Positions 42,065-50,857 of a DNA stretch of 64,000 nucleotides are shown here, piece by piece. The stretch is from UBA4416 sp040387475 (GTDB lineage: Bacteria > Bacteroidota > Bacteroidia > B-17B0 > Aurantibacillaceae). Within the stretch, counting starts at the first letter, position 1. Every line of letters starts with the position of its first letter. A model generated the notes under the pieces. The model made no database searches. It worked only from the letters and a program-made list of their open reading frames with translations, and was not told the DNA's origin. The position numbers and the translations under genes were made by a program. The DNA is taken from assembly GCA_040387475.1 (NCBI GenBank), contig JAZKDT010000001.1, positions 502,382 through 566,381 of the forward strand, read 5' to 3'.

Positions 42065-43375
42065 CTATTCTGATGTTAATTTTGGGTCGTGGTTTATTTT
42101 AGAGGTGTCTTTTGTATCCTTCATGAATAGATAAACAAAGAGGGATAATGAAATACAAATGGTGATATACCAGTAAAAATAAGATTCGTTACCCGCATTT
42201 TTAAACCAAAGGGCTACATATTCTGCAGTGCCTCCAAATATGGCTACTGTTAAGGCATAAGGCAACCCCACACCCAGGGCACGCACTTCGGCAGGAAACA
42301 ATTCAGCTTTAACAATAGCATTGATACTGGTGTAGCCACTTACGATTATCAGCCCTGCCATTAATAGTAAGAAAGCCACTAATTGAGATTGTGTTTGACT
42401 CAATGCCGTTAGCAGTGGTACTGTAAAAAGCGTGCCTAATACTCCAAAGCTGATCAGTAAAGGTTTACGACCTATTTTATCGGATAGAGCACCAAATAAA
42501 GGTTGTAATGCAACAAATATCAAGAGAGAAATAAAGGATATAAGGGTTGATTCACCCTTGGTTAAATGAACGGTATTTACCAAAAATTTTTGCATATAGT
42601 TGGTATAGGTATAAAAGGCAAGCGTTCCTCCTAGTGTAAGGCCCACAACCGTTAGTATGGCTTTAGGATGTTTAAGTAACTCCCTGATAGTTCCTTTTTT
42701 TTCTATTTTTCTTTCTTTTTGGGCTTCAAACGACTCTGTTTCATGTAAGTTCTTTCTTAGATATAGGGCGACGAGAGCCAGAATTGCCCCGATAATAAAA
42801 GGAATTCGCCAACCCCATTCGTGTAACTGCTCATCGGTTAGCAACCATTTTTGTAAAACCAATTGTATACCCAGTGCTATTAATTGTCCTCCAACCAGCG
42901 TGACATATTGAAAACTGGAATAAAATCCCCGGCGATTGGCGGTTGACATTTCGCTTAAATAAGTGGCAGATACGCCATATTCACCACCAACACTTAAACC
43001 TTGTAAAAGTCTTGCCAGCAGCAATAACACAGGAGCCAGCACCCCTATGGATTTATAACCAGGAGTTAGTGCAATGAGTAATGAACCCAGCGACATTAAT
43101 AGTACGGATAAGGTCATAGATTGTTTTCTCCCGATTCTATCTGCTATACCTCCAAACAGCCAGCCGCCAATCGGGCGCATTAAAAACCCAACTGCAAATA
43201 TGCCTGCCGTATTTAAGAGTTGCGCTGTTGCATCCTGTTTTGGAAAAAAGGATGCTGAAAAATAAAGTGAGAATGCAGAATAGGCGTACCAATCATACCA
43301 TTCTACTAAATTGCCAATTGAGCCACCAACAATGGCTTTAAGCCGTTGACTAGATATTTTTTCGTGTTGTGCCAT
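42065..43375 (-). CDS. MFS transporter of the metabolite:H+ symporter (MHS) family
   Basis: This 436-residue protein has 12 predicted helices. The family signature GNLVEWYDWYAYSAFSLYFSASFFP follows the N-terminus, and the loop motif GGIADRIGRKQSMTLSVLLM follows helix 2. ALSDKIGRKPLLISFGVLGT marks the second half. The MHS group takes up dicarboxylates, proline, betaine, shikimate or alpha-ketoglutarate with protons; the sequence does not decide the substrate. It is divergent from the Crp-type gene at 43503. Confidence 0.92.
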   Translation of the reverse strand: MAQHEKISSQRLKAIVGGSIGNLVEWYDWYAYSAFSLYFSASFFPKQDATAQLLNTAGIFAVGFLMRPIGGWLFGGIADRIGRKQSMTLSVLLMSLGSLLIALTPGYKSIGVLAPVLLLLARLLQGLSVGGEYGVSATYLSEMSTANRRGFYSSFQYVTLVGGQLIALGIQLVLQKWLLTDEQLHEWGWRIPFIIGAILALVALYLRKNLHETESFEAQKERKIEKKGTIRELLKHPKAILTVVGLTLGGTLAFYTYTNYMQKFLVNTVHLTKGESTLISFISLLIFVALQPLFGALSDKIGRKPLLISFGVLGTLFTVPLLTALSQTQSQLVAFLLLMAGLIIVSGYTSINAIVKAELFPAEVRALGVGLPYALTVAIFGGTAEYVALWFKNAGNESYFYWYITICISLSLFVYLFMKDTKDTSKINHDPKLTSE

Positions 43376-43502
43376 TGCGATTTTATTTATGGTTTTTAAA
43401 GTTAGGCATTTATTGAATTAATTAGCAAGCAGTAATTAACGGTGCGCTTCACTATAAATAGTTAATAATAGTATATTTAATAAACCAATTTAATGTAATA
43501 TA

Positions 43503-44090
43503 ATGACAACCTTCCCCAACCTTTCTTTGGCTGTCTCTCAATTTGCTGATATCTCTCAGGATGAGTTTAAACTTTCTGAATCGTATTGGAAACATCGAAT
43601 TTATAAAAAAGGAGAGTTTTATAATGAACAGAAAATGGTTTGTAAGCAGTTAGGGTTTATCACAAACGGTGTTTTCAGGTCATATATCATTGATCCTAAA
43701 ACCGGCGAAGAAAAAAATGTCTTTCTGTATTCAAGTAATAATTTTGTGGTAACCTTTAAGAGTTTTATCAATCAAATTCCTTGTGATTATCACACACAAG
43801 CTATGACAGATTCTACTGTCATTTATATCAGCATTATTGATTTGTTGGAACTTTATAAAAAGTCGCATGCGTGGGAGCGTTTTGGCCGCTTGTTGGCACA
43901 GGAAGCTTTTAATGTGGTGATGGAACGCACAGAAAGCTTTCTTTTTAAGAATCCGGAAGAACGCTATCTTGATTTGATCAGGAATCATCCAGATATTTTT
44001 AGTTCAATCCCGCTGTATCATATTTCATCCTATTTAGGAATACAAGGACCTTCTTTAAGTCGGATCAGGAAAAGAATTTCGGGTAAGTGA
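43503..44090 (+). CDS. Crp/Fnr-type cNMP-binding regulator
   Basis: This 195-residue protein has a cNMP-binding beta roll (KKGEFYNEQKMVCKQLGFITNGVFRSYIID, DYHTQAMTDSTVIYISIIDLLELY) and a helical C-terminal HTH (HISSYLGIQGPSLSRIRKRI). It belongs to the Bacteroidota group with poor conservation of the phosphate-binding cassette, so a cyclic nucleotide is not assured. It faces away from the MHS transporter and lies just before an alpha/beta hydrolase, either of which could be its target. Confidence 0.88.
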   Translation: MTTFPNLSLAVSQFADISQDEFKLSESYWKHRIYKKGEFYNEQKMVCKQLGFITNGVFRSYIIDPKTGEEKNVFLYSSNNFVVTFKSFINQIPCDYHTQAMTDSTVIYISIIDLLELYKKSHAWERFGRLLAQEAFNVVMERTESFLFKNPEERYLDLIRNHPDIFSSIPLYHISSYLGIQGPSLSRIRKRISGK

Positions 44091-44164
44091 TGCGATTTTA
44101 ACTTAGGTTAAAGTTTTTTATATAAGTTTTACGGAATTTTGATCCAACCAAAACAATAAAAAAA

Positions 44165-44935
44165 ATGAAAACATCAAAAACAATCGTATTCATTCATGGA
44201 TTATTCGTGAATAACACCAGCTGGTCTCAATGGAAAACGTATTTTGAGGCTAAAGGATTTACTGTACATACGCCTGCTAATCCCGGACATGAAGGAAACC
44301 CATCAAGTCTTAGAGATAGTATTCATCCGCAATTAACGCAAACGGGTTTTGAAGATGTAGTGAATAATGCTATCAAACTGATAGACACATTGCCTGAAAA
44401 ACCAATCGTTGTTGGACATTCATTAGCCGGTTTGGCTGTGATGAAATTGATAGAATTAAATAAAGCCATTGCCGGTATAAGTATCGACGGCGCCCCTCCA
44501 AAAAATGTATTTGCACCTTTAGCTACCATTAGAGTGGTGTTGCCGGTTGTAAACCCTTTTAAAGTAAGCTCTGCTTTTATGGGTAGTAAGGAATGGTATC
44601 ATCACGCGTTTTTTAATAATTATAGTAAGGCAGAAAGTGACCGGTTTTTTGAGGAAATTGCTGTGCCTGAAAGCAGAAAAATAGCCAGGGATACTCTTTT
44701 AACATCTTTCGCGAACATCGATTTTAAAAGACAGCACCAGCCGTTACTTTTCATCGGAGGCGAGAAAGACAACATTTTTTCTGCGCAGTTCACAAAAAAA
44801 ATTGCGGATTCCTATAAAGACAAAAATAGTGTAGTTGACTATAAATCTTTTGAAGGAAGAAGCCATTTTATCTGTGGAGAAAAAAGTTGGGAAGAAGTTG
44901 CTGAATATGTATACAACTGGATCCGGAAATTGTAG
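44165..44935 (+). CDS. Alpha/beta hydrolase
   Basis: This 256-residue alpha/beta hydrolase has HGLFVNNTSW after strand 3 (oxyanion hole), nucleophile Ser in VVGHSLAG (about 86), Asp in FIGGEKDNIF and His in FEGRSHFICG. It has no signal peptide. The group includes esterases and dienelactone-type enzymes, and the substrate is open. It follows the Crp-type gene by 74 bases, same strand. Its stop is nine bases from that of the DoxX gene. Confidence 0.9.
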   Translation: MKTSKTIVFIHGLFVNNTSWSQWKTYFEAKGFTVHTPANPGHEGNPSSLRDSIHPQLTQTGFEDVVNNAIKLIDTLPEKPIVVGHSLAGLAVMKLIELNKAIAGISIDGAPPKNVFAPLATIRVVLPVVNPFKVSSAFMGSKEWYHHAFFNNYSKAESDRFFEEIAVPESRKIARDTLLTSFANIDFKRQHQPLLFIGGEKDNIFSAQFTKKIADSYKDKNSVVDYKSFEGRSHFICGEKSWEEVAEYVYNWIRKL

Positions 44936-44943
44936 AGTAGGTA

Positions 44944-45348
44944 TTATTTTGCTTTTATCGAAACCTTAGCAGCTCTTCCCCACGCTATAAACGCCGCTAA
45001 AAATGCCAGGAATATATTAAATCCGATCACTGATGCTTCTCCTCTTGAAATATGGAAGATGATGGCGGATAGCATAAGAACAATCGTACCAATTGCAGCC
45101 CATTGGGTAAGTTGTGGTTTAACACGAATTAATGCCGGAAGCATCAATCCAACAGCCGCAAGGAGATCTACAATTCCGAGAGTCCTGACAATTAGTGGTG
45201 GAATTTCTCCTGTCCACGGCATCAGTACCGCTATTTTTTCGATTGACATAAATTTCATGGCAGCACCCATGAGTAAACATAGTGCTACTATTACTTGTGC
45301 TATCCAAAGTATTATGTGCATTATTTTTGATGATTTTTGGGTTTCCAT
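44944..45348 (-). CDS. DoxX-family membrane protein
   Basis: This 134-residue protein has four helices. The DoxX pattern is seen in AQVIVALCLLMGAAMKFMSIEKI, VRTLGIVDLLAAVGLMLPAL and the C-terminal pair. The family is linked to thiosulfate oxidation or to redox stress membrane complexes. It is divergent from an HxlR-type regulator, with several GATAG/CTATC half-sites in the shared promoter, so control by that regulator is likely. Confidence 0.88.
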   Translation of the reverse strand: METQKSSKIMHIILWIAQVIVALCLLMGAAMKFMSIEKIAVLMPWTGEIPPLIVRTLGIVDLLAAVGLMLPALIRVKPQLTQWAAIGTIVLMLSAIIFHISRGEASVIGFNIFLAFLAAFIAWGRAAKVSIKAK

Positions 45349-45385
45349 TTTTAGTGTTTTTGAGTGACCAAAAGTAATTATATTT

Positions 45386-45438
45386 ACTATCTGATGTATA
45401 GTACTTTCCTTTCGGATAGTTCTATCTAAATGGATAGT
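45386..45438. promoter_or_regulatory. HxlR operator: repeated GATAG/CTATC half-sites
   Basis: ACTATC is at 45386, GATAG-TT-CTATC forms a palindrome at 45415-45426, and GATAGT sits at 45433-45438 across the first codons of the HxlR gene. Placement between two divergent genes, one of them the regulator, suggests autoregulation. Confidence 0.55.
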
Positions 45439-45798
45439 AACATAAACCCTATAACCATGCTCACCGACGACACCTGCCCAAAAAATGTGCTTGCTATTAA
45501 AGATTCTTTGGAAGCCCTGGAGGGTAAGTGGAAACTTTTAATTATCCTTTCGCTGTCGATGGGTAATAAGCGTTTTACAGAGATATCAAAAGAAATTCAT
45601 GCCATTACGGACAAAATGCTTTCAAAAGAATTAAAACATCTGGAAGCTAATAAATTAATAAAAAGGGAGGTCAAAGATTCATTTCCGCCAACTGTCATTT
45701 ATTCGATCACCAAACATGGCAGGTCGCTTCAAACATTATTGGATGAGTTGTATCGCTGGGGATTAAGACATCGTAAAGAAGTGATCGGAAAACAGTGA
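45430..45798 (+). CDS. HxlR-family winged-helix regulator
   Basis: This 122-residue regulator has the HxlR core CPKNVLAIKDSLEALEGKWKLLIILSLSMGNKRFTEI, followed by ITDKMLSKELKHLEANKLIKREV and the wing PPTVIYSITKHG. The Cys near the N-terminus (DTCPKN) is the redox or aldehyde-sensing residue in several family members. The start is ATG 45430; an alternative in-frame ATG at 45457 would free the last GATAGT half-site. It is divergent from doxX, its likely target. Confidence 0.92.
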   Translation: MDSNINPITMLTDDTCPKNVLAIKDSLEALEGKWKLLIILSLSMGNKRFTEISKEIHAITDKMLSKELKHLEANKLIKREVKDSFPPTVIYSITKHGRSLQTLLDELYRWGLRHRKEVIGKQ

Positions 45799-45801
45799 GG
45801 C

Positions 45802-46734
45802 TTATTGGTTTTGAGAGGTCAAAAACTCTTCTATCAGGGCTACTGCATATGTGTATTCCCATTTTTCATTTACCAAGGTAGTAACTTCGCCAATATATTG
45901 TCCGTGGCCTCCGGGAAGGATTGCCAGGTCACTATTGGGAATAAGGCGATGCATGCGAGTTGCATGTTCAACAGTAGCCACATCTTTGGTTCCATTCATA
46001 ATCAACGTTTGTGCTTTTATGGATTTGATTTGGACATCAGTCCAACCTTTAAAATTTTGCATGCGCTCTACATCACGATTAAACATTTTTAAAAGTGCCG
46101 TTGAATCGTTATTCACTTTTAGGAACCCGTCTTTTAACGGCTGTGGCATGTCTTTAATGTGGGCGTTTTTGAAAATATCCCAAAATTGTGGGAACACCGC
46201 GTCGCGGCTATAAAACGTGGAAGCCAGAATTAATTTATTGATCATCTCCGGATGGTGTAAAGCAATTTCAATAGCTGTCTGCCCGCCATTACTAAATCCT
46301 AATATATCGGCTTTATCTATTTGTAAATTTTTCAAAAGTGCAGCTACATCATCTGCATCCTGTTGAAAAGATAAAGGGGTATCTCTATCTGCGGTTCTAC
46401 CGTGTGCTTGTAATTCAATTGCAACTACCTGCCGATTTTTTGCAAGTAAAGGAATAAGCTGGCCATAATTTGTTTGAATAGTAGAGCCACCTCCATGAAT
46501 AAGTATCAAGGGTTTGCCTGCACCGTAAATTTCGTAATATAAATTAAGTCCGTTTACTTTTGAATAGCCGCTTTTAAAAAAGATGGTTTCTAACATAGGA
46601 GGTTGAGTTGTATCGTTTTTTATGACTTGAATATTTTGTGTAACTGGCTCGTTCTTGCAGGCGGTGATAAACCAAATGCAAGAAACGCAAAATAATGTTT
46701 TTACCAGGTTCTTTTTTATATATTTCATCTGCAT
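45802..46734 (-). CDS. Alpha/beta hydrolase lipoprotein
   Basis: This 310-residue protein has a lipoprotein signal (IWFITACKNE, Cys26). The alpha/beta hydrolase fold has the oxyanion motif LILIHGGGSTIQ, nucleophile Ser in LGFSNGG (about 147) and His in LPGGHGQY. The Asp is probably in IMNGTKDVA. It belongs to the 3-oxoadipate enol-lactonase/haloperoxidase-like group and is anchored in the envelope. It converges with the HxlR gene. The substrate is unknown. Confidence 0.88.
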   Translation of the reverse strand: MQMKYIKKNLVKTLFCVSCIWFITACKNEPVTQNIQVIKNDTTQPPMLETIFFKSGYSKVNGLNLYYEIYGAGKPLILIHGGGSTIQTNYGQLIPLLAKNRQVVAIELQAHGRTADRDTPLSFQQDADDVAALLKNLQIDKADILGFSNGGQTAIEIALHHPEMINKLILASTFYSRDAVFPQFWDIFKNAHIKDMPQPLKDGFLKVNNDSTALLKMFNRDVERMQNFKGWTDVQIKSIKAQTLIMNGTKDVATVEHATRMHRLIPNSDLAILPGGHGQYIGEVTTLVNEKWEYTYAVALIEEFLTSQNQ

Positions 46735-46834
46735 AAAGATAACAAAGCTCTAGTTTTAAAAAAACTATTTGGTATTTGTCGTTTCTATTTCAAATAATGA
46801 CTCGTATTTTAAGCTATGCATTTGATGAGAACAA

Positions 46835-46867
46835 AAAGGGTCGCTAACACAATGTTAGCGACCCTTT
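46835..46867 (-). terminator. Terminator of the CsbD gene
   Basis: AAAGGGTCGCTAACA pairs perfectly with TGTTAGCGACCCTTT around three bases; the A-run on the left gives a T-run for leftward transcription, 25 bases past the CsbD stop. Confidence 0.85.
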
Positions 46868-46891
46868 ACCTATTGAGTTAATTTGCTTTAG

Positions 46892-47083
46892 TTACAAACC
46901 CTGTATCCATTCAATAACTTGATCTTTGGTTTTCCCGATTTTTTTCTGAATACGTCCTACCAATTCATCGTCTTTACCTTCTTCATATACTAAATCGTCA
47001 TCGGTTAATTCTCCGTACTGTTGCTTGATCTTACCTTTAAGCTCGTTCCAGTTGCCTTTTAATTTAAATTCTTTGCTATTCAT
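46892..47083 (-). CDS. CsbD-family stress protein
   Basis: These 63 residues are charged and helical with the CsbD pattern FKLKGNWNELKGKIKQQYGELTDDDL and ELVGRIQKKIGKTKDQVIEWI. CsbD proteins are induced by general or osmotic stress and have no known biochemical role. It is a single gene with its own terminator. Confidence 0.93.
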   Translation of the reverse strand: MNSKEFKLKGNWNELKGKIKQQYGELTDDDLVYEEGKDDELVGRIQKKIGKTKDQVIEWIQGL

Positions 47084-47150
47084 GATTTCTAGTTTTAATA
47101 GTTAATATTCAAATAGCATGCCTGTGAAAAAAAACAGCAATCTTATGCGT

Positions 47151-48062
47151 TTACAAACTATTGCTAATAATAAAACTGCGTTCGCTAAAGGCAGGAAGAC
47201 TTGGAGCACCTTCGTAAAAATACTTTATGTCATCTTTGTTATCCATTAATCCTAAACTATAAAGAACAGGTACAAAGTGGTCGGGAGTTGGGGCAGCCAG
47301 TTTACCCAATTTGTGGCTGGTTTCGTAGTTGATGACGTTCTCTACTCTTCGCGCATCAATTTCTTTTTTTATCCACGTATCATATTCTGCTTCCCAACCA
47401 AAGGGAGTCATATCTCCGGTTTGAAATTTTTGCCCAACTAATTGAAGGTTATGGATCAAGGAACCACTTCCAATAATAAGGACACCTTTTTCGCGCAGCG
47501 ATTTTAATTGTTTCCCCAGTTCATAATGATAGCTGGGTTTGGCATAATAGTCAATGCTCATCTGGAATACGGGAATATTTCCGTTAGGAAATAAGTGCAT
47601 TAACATGGGCCATGCTCCATGATCCAAACCCCAATCGGTTGTTTCTGCAATTGATGGAATGAGCTTTTTTATCTCCTGCGCAATATCAGGAGCACCCAAA
47701 GCCTGGTATTTTACGTCATAGTGGTTTTTCGGAAATCCGTAATAATCATAAATCTGTTTTTGTTCCTTTGAAATATTAACGAACGTTCCCCTGGTACACC
47801 AGTGAGCAGAAACCACGACTGCCGCTTTTACATCGTAGTTTTTTTGCAAATCTTTACCTAATTCGAAGAGTGTATTCCAAAAAGGCTTTTCCTCTTTTGA
47901 CATCGGAATATCCATAGGATTGCCATGCGATGTAAACAAAACAGGCATTTTTTTTCCTTGAGTTGGCAACTGTGTGGTTAATTTTTCAAATTCCGGTAAA
48001 TTCATAGCGCTTAAAGATAAGGGAGCTAAGGCCAGTAATTTTAAAAACTCTTTTCGCTCCAT
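47151..48062 (-). CDS. 4,5-DOPA dioxygenase extradiol-like protein (LigB/YgiD family)
   Basis: This protein of about 303 residues starts at ATG 48062 (MERKEFLKLL). A -7 box, TAACTTTG at 48087-48094, makes the upstream ATG at 48089 impossible. The LigB-type metal site is seen in LFTSHGNPMDIP, VVSAHWCTRG and WGLDHGAWPMLMHLFP (His, His, His/Glu). The N-terminus (ERKEFLKLLALAPLSLSAMN) looks like a short Tat-less signal, so it may be exported. YgiD-type enzymes cleave the catechol ring of L-DOPA; in Bacteroidota the real substrate is not known. Confidence 0.88.
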   Translation of the reverse strand: MERKEFLKLLALAPLSLSAMNLPEFEKLTTQLPTQGKKMPVLFTSHGNPMDIPMSKEEKPFWNTLFELGKDLQKNYDVKAAVVVSAHWCTRGTFVNISKEQKQIYDYYGFPKNHYDVKYQALGAPDIAQEIKKLIPSIAETTDWGLDHGAWPMLMHLFPNGNIPVFQMSIDYYAKPSYHYELGKQLKSLREKGVLIIGSGSLIHNLQLVGQKFQTGDMTPFGWEAEYDTWIKKEIDARRVENVINYETSHKLGKLAAPTPDHFVPVLYSLGLMDNKDDIKYFYEGAPSLPAFSERSFIISNSL

Positions 48063-48086
48063 GTTAGTGATAATTTTTTTCGCAAA

Positions 48087-48094
48087 CAAAGTTA
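48087..48094 (-). promoter_or_regulatory. -7 box (TAACTTTG) of the dioxygenase-like gene
   Basis: This is an exact TAnnTTTG match on the minus strand, 24 bases before ATG 48062. It rules out the ATG at 48089 as the start. No convincing -33 is seen. Confidence 0.5.
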
Positions 48095-48255
48095 CGAAGA
48101 TTTATAGGAAGGCACGCTTGGTAGCTTTTAGGATAGTTGGTTTCTGACTGGATAGCTGTGCCTTATAAATGGCACGAAATTTTTAACTGTTGCGTGCCTC
48201 TAAAAAACCGCAGTAGGAAAAACAATCAACTCATGTATCCCTTCATTTTTGTCGG

Positions 48256-50547
48256 TTAAATGCCGGATTCATGTTGTTTTAAGGGTAGCGTTATAATAAA
48301 TGTTGCTCCGTTGTCCAAACTACCAATTGCCGTGATATGACCTCCATGTCTCTCAGCTATTTTTTTACAAAGCGACAATCCTAAACCAGTTCCTTCGTAT
48401 TTGTCTTTCGGATTAAGGCGGGTGAAGGTTTCGAAAATTCGTCCGGCGTAGTCAGGCTCAAATCCAATTCCATTATCTTTTACCGTAATACGGGCAAATT
48501 CTTTTCCGAACTCAACAAATGGTTCGGATGATATGAAAATAGTTAATTTTAAATCTGGCTTAGAAAATTTGATAGAATTATTAATGAGGTTGTAAAAAAG
48601 TTGATAAAGCAAAACAGGCGCACCTTCAAGTTTCGGCATTCCTTTTGCCTCTATAGTTCCGCCTTTTTTTTGTAAAGCTACATCCAGGTCTGTTTCGATA
48701 TTTTTTATGACGTCGTTAAGATCTACCAGTTGATGTTGTTGCATACTTGCATTAATTGTAGAATATGCTAATACACCGTCGATCATAGTAAACATGCGAT
48801 CCGTGGCAACGTGGATCCTTTTCATAAACTGGTTGGCTGTTTCGTCGAGCTTACCATCTAAATGTTCTTCCAACCGGCTTGTAAATGTTTTTATTTTTCT
48901 AATTGGTTCTTTTAAATCGTGGGATGCCACGTGTGCAAACTGCTGTAAATCTTCATTGGAACGTTTAAGCTCTTTGGTTCTTTCAGCCACAAGACTTTCC
49001 AGTTTCTCTGTAACCGTTTTTTGTGCGGTAATGTCACTCGCTGAGCCAAACCATTCAACAATATTATGCTCATCATCTAAGATAGGAATTGCCCTTGAGA
49101 ATGTCCACCCTATGGAGCCATCGGCAGTTATTACCTGGTGCTCCAGCTCAAAAACACTTTTATGTGCAATAGCTGTAGCGATTGCTTTTTTTACGGTATC
49201 ATGTTCAGAAGCATGCACATTTTTTTCCATCCAGTTTTTTATAGGTGCTGAGGTATCGGAAAGAAATCCCCGCCCGTCTAAAGGGTTCATGATAGTCCAG
49301 TCGGCATTTAAGCTGTATATCACATCCGATGATGCGTTTACCAAAGCACGGAATCTACTTTCGCTTTCTTCCAGTTTTTTTCTCGCGGTAACCTGTTCAG
49401 TAACATCAATGGCAACCTGTATCATCCCTATTATTTTTCCGTTTTCTTTTAGGGGCCTGTAGGCAATGTTATAATAATAGTCCTGGATTATCCCTGTGCG
49501 GTTATGCGGTACGCGCACTTCAGACTGGTCAAAATTGATGCCTTCCGTGTATACCTTTTGCACCTTTTCCCAAATATATTGTCCTTCCAGTTCTGGCAGT
49601 ATCTCAATTAAGGGAATTCCTATAATCTCTTCTCCACGGCCAATCATTTTAAGCATAGCCGTATTAATCTGTTCAATCCTAAGATCATCCCCCATTAAAA
49701 CCAGCGTGGGAGCTGAGGTTTGATTGATCATTGTTTTCAAACGCATCTCGCTTTGCTGAAGTTTTCCCTCGGCTTGCTTTATATCTGTAATGTCGCGCGT
49801 TGTTCCGGCGATAGCCTCTACTTCGCCTTTTTCATTTAAAACAGGAACTAGAATGTAATCGTAAACACGACTTCCCAATTCAGCGTGAGGAAAAGAAACA
49901 GTTCCCCGGATAGTTTTTTTTGTAACAATTATTTCATCAATCTCCCGTTCGTGCATTTGCGCATGCCACTCTTCATACCCGTTGTCCCTTAATCCTTTAC
50001 CAATAGCTTCTTCCTCTGACTTACCCCACATGGTAAGCAGCGCCTTATTGGCGTAGGTGAAATTATACCTGAGGTCAAATACATATACCAGATCTGGCGT
50101 ATTATTGGTGATAGAATCATACAACCGTCTCTGTTTTTCTGCAGTATCGAGTGTCTGACTAAGTGCTATTTCAGCCTGTTTCTGTTCAGTGATATCTTCT
50201 GTTGTTACAACTAAACACTTGTCGTGCTTAACAGCGGTAAAATTAAACCAGTTTTTGCTGCCTTCAACTGTATACGAACTTTCAAATTTAGTTGAAACAC
50301 CGGTTTCAAAGGCTTCAATAAGCTTTTGTAGAATCTCGCCCCCTTTGGGAATAGAAAAGATCTCGCTGTAAAGCTTTCCTTTATATTCTGTATTTTTAAT
50401 TCTCTTGATGCCACGTGCATTCAATAGAAGGACTAAAAAATCGTCTACCTGGCCTTTTTGATCATTTACAGACTTTAGTACAGCAATGTCGTTGGACGAA
50501 GAGTCGAAAATTGTTTGAAAAAGTTCTTTATTTTCCGTTAAATCCAT
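48256..50547 (-). CDS. Multi-PAS hybrid-type sensor histidine kinase (no membrane segment)
   Basis: This 763-residue cytoplasmic kinase begins with four PAS domains (about 1-115, 135-255, 265-385, 395-510). The PAC motifs are GIIQDYYYNIAYRPL and GTTRDITDIKQAE. A HisKA domain has the phospho-His in FAHVASHDLKEPIRK (about 541). The HATPase has the N box NLINNSIKFSK, the G1 box DNGIGFEPDYAG and GTGLGLSLCKKIAERHGG. No receiver or HTH follows and no cognate regulator is adjacent. It senses a cytosolic signal through the PAS array; the signal is unknown. Confidence 0.93.
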   Translation of the reverse strand: MDLTENKELFQTIFDSSSNDIAVLKSVNDQKGQVDDFLVLLLNARGIKRIKNTEYKGKLYSEIFSIPKGGEILQKLIEAFETGVSTKFESSYTVEGSKNWFNFTAVKHDKCLVVTTEDITEQKQAEIALSQTLDTAEKQRRLYDSITNNTPDLVYVFDLRYNFTYANKALLTMWGKSEEEAIGKGLRDNGYEEWHAQMHEREIDEIIVTKKTIRGTVSFPHAELGSRVYDYILVPVLNEKGEVEAIAGTTRDITDIKQAEGKLQQSEMRLKTMINQTSAPTLVLMGDDLRIEQINTAMLKMIGRGEEIIGIPLIEILPELEGQYIWEKVQKVYTEGINFDQSEVRVPHNRTGIIQDYYYNIAYRPLKENGKIIGMIQVAIDVTEQVTARKKLEESESRFRALVNASSDVIYSLNADWTIMNPLDGRGFLSDTSAPIKNWMEKNVHASEHDTVKKAIATAIAHKSVFELEHQVITADGSIGWTFSRAIPILDDEHNIVEWFGSASDITAQKTVTEKLESLVAERTKELKRSNEDLQQFAHVASHDLKEPIRKIKTFTSRLEEHLDGKLDETANQFMKRIHVATDRMFTMIDGVLAYSTINASMQQHQLVDLNDVIKNIETDLDVALQKKGGTIEAKGMPKLEGAPVLLYQLFYNLINNSIKFSKPDLKLTIFISSEPFVEFGKEFARITVKDNGIGFEPDYAGRIFETFTRLNPKDKYEGTGLGLSLCKKIAERHGGHITAIGSLDNGATFIITLPLKQHESGI

Positions 50548-50857
50548 TTTTAAGTTCTAAACGCTCACCGCGTTTTGTTTTTCTTATCAAACAAATTTCT
50601 TCGTATTTTGTTTGAAGAACCCGTTTTTAACTACTAAAAACGGAATGAGCTAAAATTAAAAAACGAAACCCAAAAACCCAAATAGAAACAGGTTGTTTAA
50701 ACGTTAAATTTCTTACTTATTGATAATGTTGTTTAAAGTGAATAACAGTTTTGGCATTTGTTGGCTAATTAAAAGTAATGACACTATTTCGGCCTATTTA
50801 TGATTGGTTTTTCGGATATTTAGAGTTTAAAAAAATAAGCGTATTAAACACCGTTAA
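50548..50857. other. 310-base intergenic region with a small hairpin
   Basis: It holds the divergent promoters of the kinase (leftward) and the DUF457 gene (rightward). A perfect 9-bp stem, CCGTTTTTA against TAAAAACGG (50621-50643, loop ACTAC), and a looser CAAACAAA/TTTTGTTTG pair to its left are the only structures I see. No gene is visible. Confidence 0.5.

Noticed and set aside
50621..50643. Terminator in the 50.5-50.9 kb gap
   Set aside because: The stem is exact but has no T-run on either side and lies between two divergent genes, where no transcript should end.
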